Assembly: GCA_964459305.1 (NCBI GenBank)
Contig: CAYWNA010000165.1
Location: forward strand, 1-29,651
Origin: CAYWNA01 sp964459305
GTDB lineage: Bacteria > Planctomycetota > Planctomycetia > Pirellulales > Pirellulaceae
Direction of reading: 5' to 3'
Length of the DNA: 29,651 nucleotides
Shown piece after piece: positions 15,064 to 21,111 of the stretch. The position numbers were made by a program, and so were the translations under genes. The notes below the pieces were generated by a model, which worked only from the letters and a program-made list of their open reading frames with translations, had not been told where the DNA came from and did no database searches. Within the stretch, counting starts at the first letter, position 1. Every line of letters starts with the position of its first letter.

Positions 15064-16311
15064 TTGATCACGGCAGCTTCTCTGAGGGATTACACGCGGA
15101 AGGATCTTGCGCAAATGGCAAAGAAGCAGGGCGTTGCCGGCTGGCACGCTATGCGCAAGGACCAATTGGTTCGTGCCTTGGTGCGCCTGGCAAAGGCGAA
15201 GCAAGCGAAGCGTCGCCCATCGGCTGCGAAGTCGTCCAAAACGAAGTCCAATGGCACGAAGGCGACGGCCAGTCGCAAAGCGACAACAAGGACGGTGACA
15301 CCTCGAAGGGTGACTGCCAAGTCGAACGGTGATTCGCGCAAGACAAAGGCCGCAGCGAAGGTCAAGAGTGAACGCGTTGTCCGTAGCATTCAGTTGGCCA
15401 ATGCCGAGCGAGAACGGCTGAAGGATCTGTCGTTCGCCTCCGCGGTCCCGAAATCTGGCAATCGTGCTCCCAAACGCAAGCGGATCACAACGGAGGGCAA
15501 TGGTTCGTATAAGAAGGATCGAATTGTGCTGCTGGTCCGGGATGCGTATTGGTTGCACGCTTGTTGGGAAATCAACCGACAGAGTGTCGAACGTGTTCGG
15601 GCAGCGATGGCCGAGCAATGGCATGGGGCTCGACCGATCCTGCGATTGATCGAGGTTGATAGCGGATCCACGACCAATAGCGCAGAACGTGTCATGCGCG
15701 AAATCGAGATTCACGGCGGCGTGAACAACTGGTATCTGGATGTGAGCGACCCACCGAAAAGCTACCGGGTGGACATCGGTTACCTGTCCGTTGGCGGCCG
15801 TTTCCACTCCTTGGCGCGAAGCAATTCGGTAACCACGCCTCAGCCCGGCAACGCCGACGCCTTGGATCAAAACTGGTCGGATGTGGCGAAAAACTACGAG
15901 AAGGTCTTTTCCCTTAGTGGAGGTTACACGAATAAACTGTCCAGTGGCGATTTGAAGGACCTGTTCGAGGAGCGCCTGCGTCGTCCCATGGGATCGCCTA
16001 TGGTTACAAAGCATGGCATTGCCGCGGGTGGAGGGGTGGATCGAAAATCGGCTTTCACCTTCGACGTTGATGCGGAATTGATTATCTACGGCCAGACAAG
16101 GCCAAATGCACACGTGACATTGGCTGGCCAACCCGTCAAACTGCGCCCCGATGGAAGTTTCACCGTCCGAAAAAGCATGCCCGATCGAAGACAAGTCCTG
16201 CCGGTGGTCGCGGGCAGCGGCGATGGTCTGGAGCAACGGACGATCATCCTAGCGATCGAACGCAATACAAAAGTCATGGAACCGTTGATTCGCGATCCCA
16301 ACGAGGCCTAG
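15064..16311 (+). CDS. DUF4912 protein with Rho-N-like domain and basic linker
   Basis: The 415-residue protein has a small helical domain at 8-43 (LRDYTRKDLAQMAKKQGVAG, then KDQLVRALV) resembling the Rho N-terminal/SAP-like nucleic-acid-binding fold. A Lys/Arg/Thr-rich linker follows (44-150). The DUF4912 domain is at about 152-255 (RIVLLVRDAYWLHACWEI, NNWYLDVSDPPKSYRVDIGY). A beta-rich C-terminal segment lies at about 335-400 (LIIYGQTRPNAHVTLAGQ, RPDGSFTVRK). DUF4912 function is unknown; the basic linker suggests DNA or RNA contact. I place the start at TTG 15064 because GGAGGG lies 8 nt upstream (15050-15055) and conserved sequence begins there. Confidence 0.82.
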   Translation: MITAASLRDYTRKDLAQMAKKQGVAGWHAMRKDQLVRALVRLAKAKQAKRRPSAAKSSKTKSNGTKATASRKATTRTVTPRRVTAKSNGDSRKTKAAAKVKSERVVRSIQLANAERERLKDLSFASAVPKSGNRAPKRKRITTEGNGSYKKDRIVLLVRDAYWLHACWEINRQSVERVRAAMAEQWHGARPILRLIEVDSGSTTNSAERVMREIEIHGGVNNWYLDVSDPPKSYRVDIGYLSVGGRFHSLARSNSVTTPQPGNADALDQNWSDVAKNYEKVFSLSGGYTNKLSSGDLKDLFEERLRRPMGSPMVTKHGIAAGGGVDRKSAFTFDVDAELIIYGQTRPNAHVTLAGQPVKLRPDGSFTVRKSMPDRRQVLPVVAGSGDGLEQRTIILAIERNTKVMEPLIRDPNEA

Positions 16312-16354
16312 TATTGCGCCAAATCGAAAACGACCAGGGCGCAGGAATGGATTT

Positions 16355-16470
16355 GTAGCTGAATTCGCAAGAATTCAGACCGATCACGCCGTCACCGCCT
16401 GAATTCTGGCGAATCCAGCTGCGAGTATTTTCGACGAATCCTCGCTGTCTCGCAGACCCGTTCCTGCCTC
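16355..16470. repeat. Palindromic repeat family A, copy 5 (complete, with tail)
   Basis: The left arm GTAGCTGAATTCGCAAGAAT (from 16355) and right arm TGAATTCTGGCGAATCCAGC (to about 16420) form the palindrome. The tail to 16470 (TCGACGAATCC...CCCGTTCCTGCC) is shared with the copy at 636-738. This is the fullest copy in the window, lying 43 nt after the DUF4912 gene. Confidence 0.78.
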
Positions 16471-16823
16471 CGCAGGGCCCCACCTGCCGAGCGCCCATTC
16501 TTGCCTGTTTTCGGGATGCTTGATAGGATGCAGGTAAGAGCACACTCGTGTGTTCCCGGCAATTTCCTCTGCCATGTTCGTGTTTGTCGGTGGTGATTTT
16601 TTGTTGAGCCGATAATGAGAACCGCTTGGGGGCTGAAATTTCGGTTCTGGCCGCGTGTACAGCCGACGTGGGCACTTGCGCCTGGCGCATAGGCCCCTCC
16701 GTCGGATCACACAACCCGGAGCCTAGGCTCCCCCTTACGGATGCGGGCTCTCGCAAAACCCACCGCCACGGCATTGCGGTGGAGGAGTTGCCTTTTTTCT
16801 TTTGTTTCTCGGAGGCAGGTGCT
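16471..16823. other. Gene-free stretch before larE with two inverted repeats
   Basis: A perfect 14-nt palindrome, GGAGCCTAGGCTCC, lies at 16718-16731. A 7-bp hairpin, CCACCGC/GCGGTGG, at 16760-16782 is followed after 10 nt by a T-rich run (TTTTTTCTTTT, 16793-16803). The gap is too long for a standard intrinsic terminator, but the arrangement in the larE leader could be regulatory. The open frame upstream of the larE TTG does not look like protein. Confidence 0.35.
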
Positions 16824-17657
16824 TTGAGCGATTTGGAAACAAAACGCGAACAGCTGGTCGCTTTGATCCGCAGCTTCAGGAGTTGTGCCGTCGCATTCTC
16901 GGCTGGCGTCGACAGCACGGTTGTGGCAAAGGCAGCGCAGGTTGCCTTGGGCGATCGCGCGGTTGCCGTAACGGGGGACAGTCCCAGCTTGGCGAATGGC
17001 GAACTGGACGAGGCTCGCTGCATGGCCGAATTGATTGGCATTCGGCACGAAGTCATCACCACGGGAGAATTCAACAATAAGGATTACGTGCGCAACGCAC
17101 CAGACCGCTGCTATCACTGCAAAAGTGAGCTATTTGACCGAATCACGGACATGGCCCCTCGTCTTAATGTCGAAGTGATCCTCAGTGGAGCAAACCTTGA
17201 TGATGATGGCGACTACCGACCCGGCGCAAAGGCTGCGGCCGAGCGTCAGGTGCGGAGCCCGCTTGCCGAATGTGGCATCAATAAGGAAGAGGTGCGACAG
17301 TTGGCCGCCCATTGGGATTTGCCCCTCTGGAACAAGCCGGCGATGCCTTGCCTGGCAAGTCGAATTGCCTACGGCGAAGAAGTAACACCTGAACGGCTAG
17401 AGATGATCGACCGCGGTGAGCAGTTTCTTCGCGACCACGGCTTTCGAACGGTTCGTGTACGCTATCATCGAGGCGATGTGGCACGGATGGAAGTGCCTGT
17501 CGGCGAAATCGCCAAATTGTGCGACGCGGAGTTTCGCCAGCCGCTAGTCGACCATCTGAAAGGACTCGGTTTCCGTTTCGTCGCGATCGACTTGGAGGGA
17601 TTCCGATCCGGCAGTCTCAACACGCTGGTTCCTATCGAGACATTGGCGAAGGCGTGA
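16824..17657 (+). CDS. larE: LarE-family ATP-dependent sacrificial sulfur transferase
   Basis: LarE adenylates the pyridine dicarboxylate precursor of the nickel-pincer cofactor of lactate racemase and donates sulfur from its own cysteine. The 277-residue protein has the PP-loop as SAGVDS (26-31, usually SGGVDS), the DRCYHCKSELF motif (Cys96, Cys99) and KPAMPCLASR with Cys176, the position of the sacrificial cysteine in Lactobacillus LarE. The end RFVAIDLEGFRSGSLN is also family-typical. TTG 16824 is chosen because GGAGG lies 8 nt upstream (16811-16815) and conservation begins there. No larA, larB or larC is in the window, so the substrate could be another nickel-pincer enzyme. It converges on the VWA gene with 16 nt between stops. 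Confidence 0.88.
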   Translation: MSDLETKREQLVALIRSFRSCAVAFSAGVDSTVVAKAAQVALGDRAVAVTGDSPSLANGELDEARCMAELIGIRHEVITTGEFNNKDYVRNAPDRCYHCKSELFDRITDMAPRLNVEVILSGANLDDDGDYRPGAKAAAERQVRSPLAECGINKEEVRQLAAHWDLPLWNKPAMPCLASRIAYGEEVTPERLEMIDRGEQFLRDHGFRTVRVRYHRGDVARMEVPVGEIAKLCDAEFRQPLVDHLKGLGFRFVAIDLEGFRSGSLNTLVPIETLAKA

Positions 17658-17673
17658 TTCGTCGTGCGCCGAC

Positions 17674-18876
17674 CTATTTTCGTTTTCGCCTTGGTCCTCT
17701 TCCCATCTTTCGGTCGACCGCGGGCAGTTTGATTCCCCACACGGCCCCGCGCGTTCGGTTGCGTTTGATGGGGTTGCGCATTGCCGTCATCTTCGCCGCC
17801 GGCGATGCGCTCACCAGACGATAGGACCCACCGTTCGCCTGAGCGATCGCCCGAAGTTGCCGCTCGCCGACGGGATCGACCTCCATCCCCACGGTGTGGA
17901 TCGGGATGGTGCGGCTATGCGGCGCCGTCAGTTTCTGCGCCGTCTTGTCGGTGAATGCGCCATCGCCCAAGATGTAGACCACGTCCGGCCTCAACGCCAG
18001 CGCGGTTGTCACCGCCTCTTCGCCTCTGGTTTGCAGGCACATTTCAACCGAATACAGCCAACTCCTCAGCTTCTCCTTGTTGCTGTCCGTTGCCGAGACT
18101 AAGCCAGGGGCTGGATTCGGGTGAAACATGCGATAGGCGGTATCGCTGAAGAAAACCACGAAGAATTGCTGTTTTGGTGACATCACCTCCACGGTGCGCA
18201 TCAGTTCGTCCAAAGCGGTTTCAAAACGCCCTCTCGTCATGCTGTTCGAATTGTCGACCACGAAAACGAACTTGCGCCCCCTGGCTTTCGCACCGAAGAA
18301 ACTGGCGGCGGCCTTGAGGCCTTCGCCAATATCCGACATGCCTTCGCCGTCTCGGCCGAACAACGCGCCGATTTCATCGATCGTCGTATCACTAAGTGCG
18401 ATCTCGCCAATGCCATCAGCAGCCTCAATCTCGGCAGGCGTGCTGAGATCGCCGAAAGCGATCGCGCCGGGATCAATCACTTCGTGGAAGAGAGACCAAT
18501 CGTCCGTCTTCTCCAGTTCCTGGATGCTTTCGATTTCCAACTCCGCGAGCTCCTCGATCAGTTCCTCCTGTATCTCCACTTGGCTGCCGGACACGAAGAG
18601 TTCGTCCCTCTCGTTGGGATTGGCGAACGTGAAAACTGCCAATGCCAGAAGAACGGACATGTGCACCACAAGACTCACCAACCATGCAGGCACAACTCGA
18701 AGTGAAACCGCCAGCGCGCTGATTTTGACTTCCTCCCACTGCTCCTCGTACTCGGCTCCCCGGTGCTCCACCTGACGCCCGGGACGCAATTCGTCGTTTG
18801 CCGACGCGACGGACCCGTTTTCTGTGTGGGAAGACGTTTGTGCCGAAATCTGTTGTCTGTCGATGTCCGTGCTCAT
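17674..18876 (-). CDS. Membrane-anchored VWA-domain protein
   Basis: The 400-residue protein has a polar N-terminal tail, one membrane segment (about 62-85, VPAWLVSLVVHMSVLLALAVFTF) and a Glu-rich coiled-coil-like region (about 98-125, EIQEELIEELAELEIESIQELE). A VWA domain lies at about 201-365 with a complete metal-site motif DNSNS (Asp208, Ser210, Ser212) in FVFVVDNSNSM, and the end is basic (RKMGRGPRRKRK). VWA domains bind ligands through a divalent metal; the partner is unknown. The membrane segment followed by an acidic stretch resembles planctomycete proteins often found near biopolymer-transport genes, which are absent here. ATG 18876 is preferred to GTG 18897. Confidence 0.8.
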   Translation of the reverse strand: MSTDIDRQQISAQTSSHTENGSVASANDELRPGRQVEHRGAEYEEQWEEVKISALAVSLRVVPAWLVSLVVHMSVLLALAVFTFANPNERDELFVSGSQVEIQEELIEELAELEIESIQELEKTDDWSLFHEVIDPGAIAFGDLSTPAEIEAADGIGEIALSDTTIDEIGALFGRDGEGMSDIGEGLKAAASFFGAKARGRKFVFVVDNSNSMTRGRFETALDELMRTVEVMSPKQQFFVVFFSDTAYRMFHPNPAPGLVSATDSNKEKLRSWLYSVEMCLQTRGEEAVTTALALRPDVVYILGDGAFTDKTAQKLTAPHSRTIPIHTVGMEVDPVGERQLRAIAQANGGSYRLVSASPAAKMTAMRNPIKRNRTRGAVWGIKLPAVDRKMGRGPRRKRK

Positions 18877-19170
18877 TCCACACATCCCAGTGTGCACAAA
18901 TCAGACGCCCGTTCTTACCTTCGAGTCAAGAGGCTCAAGGTATTCCGGATCGGACCCGCTCAGCGACATGCGGGTATCTTGCCCGGCCCTTCGATACGAG
19001 ACGACTCAGGATCGGCCAATCAGCAACTGTCGCAGATTGACAGTGGGGCACGAATCCAACGTGCCTGGCACGATGGAATTGTACCCTACCTATTTACGTG
19101 CCGATCCTTGCCGGAACGGGTCGCGAAGCCGTTGAATTGGACACCGAGCGGACGGATGACAAGCGCCGAG

Positions 19171-19404
19171 TCAATAGTCGCCCTGATACTCTGTGTCGCG
19201 AATCTGCTTCACTTTCTCCGGTTGGTCTTTATAGGCGGCCTCAAACAGCCCCATGACTTCGCTCGCAGGAACCCAGTCCGAATTGTTCTTTCGAACCGGC
19301 GTCGCCGCAGTGACTTCTTCGTTGCGGATCATCTCCATCAGTTCCGATGGTTTGAGTGGACCCTCGGTCTTGCCCATCAACTTGCAGAACCATGAAGTTG
19401 CCAT
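19171..19404 (-). CDS. Small GYF_2 (DUF4339) domain protein
   Basis: The 77-residue protein is essentially one GYF_2 domain: WFCKLMGKTEGPLKPSELMEMI, then TPVRKNNSDWVPASEVMGLF, followed by a short charged tail. GYF_2 modules are thought to mediate protein contacts and are often attached to membrane proteins, but this one stands alone. ATG 19404 is chosen because AAAGGAAAG lies just upstream and the conserved part begins there; the upstream open frame is not protein-like. It lies about 294 nt ahead of the VWA gene on the same strand, and the stretch between shows no other gene. Confidence 0.8.
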   Translation of the reverse strand: MATSWFCKLMGKTEGPLKPSELMEMIRNEEVTAATPVRKNNSDWVPASEVMGLFEAAYKDQPEKVKQIRDTEYQGDY

Positions 19405-19469
19405 CTTTCCTTTGCCCTTATCTAGCCCGGATACGGTGCGAACGTTGACAAAAACGAACGGCACACACA

Positions 19470-19619
19470 ATGAGTAACGAGGACTCCCATAAGTGTACTC
19501 GGCAGATCTCCAACTGCAAAGACGAGAAGGCGAGCGATCTGATCTCCCTGGATGAGCGTCCGTTTCTGATGGAAGAGGGCCAAGGGGTACCGTTGAAGCA
19601 TCGGCGGTGTCCCGGCTAA
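19470..19619 (+). CDS. Likely small protein, 49 residues, unknown function
   Basis: ATG 19470 opens a 49-codon frame beginning MSNEDSHKCTRQIS and ending KHRRCPG. It has three Cys residues (two as CTRQISNC), an acidic middle (KDEKASDLISLDERPFLMEE) and codon choice like neighbouring genes (many GAG, CTG, ATC, AAG, GGC). No clear Shine-Dalgarno is present, and it diverges from the GYF_2 gene with 65 nt between. I recognise no family. Confidence 0.45.
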   Translation: MSNEDSHKCTRQISNCKDEKASDLISLDERPFLMEEGQGVPLKHRRCPG

Positions 19620-19724
19620 GCTATGGTTTCTGGATTGTACGATGGAGCGATAGGCGTATGCTGCTCGCTATCGCAAAGCCCTGGACGGTCGTGGGCGGTG
19701 TAGGCAGGTGAGGTTATTCGACTG

Positions 19725-21095
19725 ATGTTGGGATGGTTCAAGCCACGGTGTCCGATCAATTTGCGGGAGCAGGTATGGACCGAGCTCCAGGTGAGTCGGC
19801 TCGTCGAGAATTGGGGCTGGCAGCGGTTGTGCGAGGCCAATGTGGTCCTCCCAAGCCGGCACTTCTTCCAGTTGCCCGCGGCCGGCGAGCCGATCGACGT
19901 GGATCAGACGTTCGCCGATGTTTGTCGCTATTTGGGTGCAACACAGGCCACGCTTCGTCTGGAAGTCGTTCCGGCCGAAGCATTGCCCAACGGCTCTAGC
20001 GAGTACATCAACGAAGAAGTCGCCACCGTCCGCATTGCTGACACTTGGCTGGATGACCTGGAGAGCCTGATCGCAGTCATGGCTCATCACGTGGCCCTGG
20101 ATCGGTTGCTGCGAGAGGGCTTGGCTAACGGCGACGAGTCGGATCTGGGCTGGCGCGCGGATATCGCCTGCGCGTTCTTCGGTATGGGTGTTTTTGGCGC
20201 GAACATCGCGGCAAAGCAGCGGAGCGGGACTGATGACGGCTGGACATGGTGGCGCATTCGCAGCCGGGCTCAACTGCCGGCAAGGGTATTCGGCTACGCA
20301 ATGGCCCTGTTCACGCTGTCCCGCGGCGAGCGCCGACCGGCCTGGACTCGATGGCTGACCGGCGATGCACTGGATACGTTTCAGCGCGGGGTCCGATACT
20401 TGGAAAGGAACGACGACTACATCTTCGACTATGAGGCGAGGGGGACAGCGCGAGCCGTCAATAGTGTCTCGTCGCTGGCCGCCGACCTGAAATACGGCAG
20501 CGCCGCGAAGCGGCTGGCCGCGCTTTGGCTGCTTGCGACGCAAGGCTCCGCGGCCAAGGCCGCCGTCCAGGAAATCGTAGCGTGTCTCAAGTCGCGAAAC
20601 CTCGTGCTGCAAAGCGAAGCGGCGCAGGCGCTGGGCACTTTGGGGCCGGAAGCATCGGTCGCGGCTGGGGAATTGATGCGGCTGCTCGGACTTCGCGATC
20701 GCGAGGTGCGCTGCAGCGCAGCGATAGCGCTGGGCCAGTTGATGGTACCGCTGGACAGCGAAGGCCCACACGGTTACACGCTATTCGAGGAGTTGCAGCT
20801 TCTTCTGGACGCGGAAGATCTACCGGTCGTTCATTCGGCAGCGTTCGCGCTGCGTGGCCATGGCCACGCGGCAGAGGCGGCAGCGGTGCACTTCGTCAAT
20901 CCCCTCCGCCGCTCGCTGGTCGACTGCCACTACGACGCGCAGGACCTCTACTTCGCTGTGCTGGAGACCATCACCGGGGACGTCGAGCGGTTTGTCAAAG
21001 AACAGTTTGCGGACAGGCACCCGGAACTGCTTCCCGATGCGATCAGCAGTCTGGAACAATTTCGCCAACATCAGAGCGGAGGTGAACAATCGTAA
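19725..21095 (+). CDS. HEAT-repeat protein with a degenerate zincin-like N-terminal domain
   Basis: The 456-residue protein has an N-terminal domain (1-165) laid out like planctomycete proteins that carry a gluzincin HExxH motif. The expected site reads MAHHVALDRLL (His121, His122, Leu125), so the catalytic Glu and second His are missing, while the downstream helix DIACAFFGMGVFGAN is kept. Residues 245-370 are HEAT-like (SAAKRLAALWLLATQGSAAK, LQSEAAQALGTLGPEA, VRCSAAIALGQL). It is therefore probably a non-enzymatic binding protein. There is no signal peptide. The start has a weak AGGTGAGG upstream. It converges on the double-propeller gene with 16 nt between stops. Confidence 0.75.
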   Translation: MLGWFKPRCPINLREQVWTELQVSRLVENWGWQRLCEANVVLPSRHFFQLPAAGEPIDVDQTFADVCRYLGATQATLRLEVVPAEALPNGSSEYINEEVATVRIADTWLDDLESLIAVMAHHVALDRLLREGLANGDESDLGWRADIACAFFGMGVFGANIAAKQRSGTDDGWTWWRIRSRAQLPARVFGYAMALFTLSRGERRPAWTRWLTGDALDTFQRGVRYLERNDDYIFDYEARGTARAVNSVSSLAADLKYGSAAKRLAALWLLATQGSAAKAAVQEIVACLKSRNLVLQSEAAQALGTLGPEASVAAGELMRLLGLRDREVRCSAAIALGQLMVPLDSEGPHGYTLFEELQLLLDAEDLPVVHSAAFALRGHGHAAEAAAVHFVNPLRRSLVDCHYDAQDLYFAVLETITGDVERFVKEQFADRHPELLPDAISSLEQFRQHQSGGEQS

Positions 21096-21111
21096 CATTG
21101 TCGTGTGCGGA

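Noticed and set aside
15001..16236. 411-codon minus-strand frame opposite the DUF4912 gene
   Set aside because: The plus strand has a Shine-Dalgarno and a recognised domain; the antisense product is composition-driven.
18916..18940. Imperfect inverted repeat ACCTTCGAG...GCTCAAGGT upstream of the VWA gene
   Set aside because: It is short, bulged and not repeated elsewhere in the window; not enough to call an operator.
19066..19082. TGGCAC motif like a sigma54 -24 element
   Set aside because: The -12 part (GC) is absent at the required spacing (TG is found), and no gene starts suitably downstream.
19668..20771. 367-codon minus-strand frame opposite the HEAT gene
   Set aside because: The plus strand encodes regular HEAT helices; the antisense frame has no domain and starts inside the other gene.
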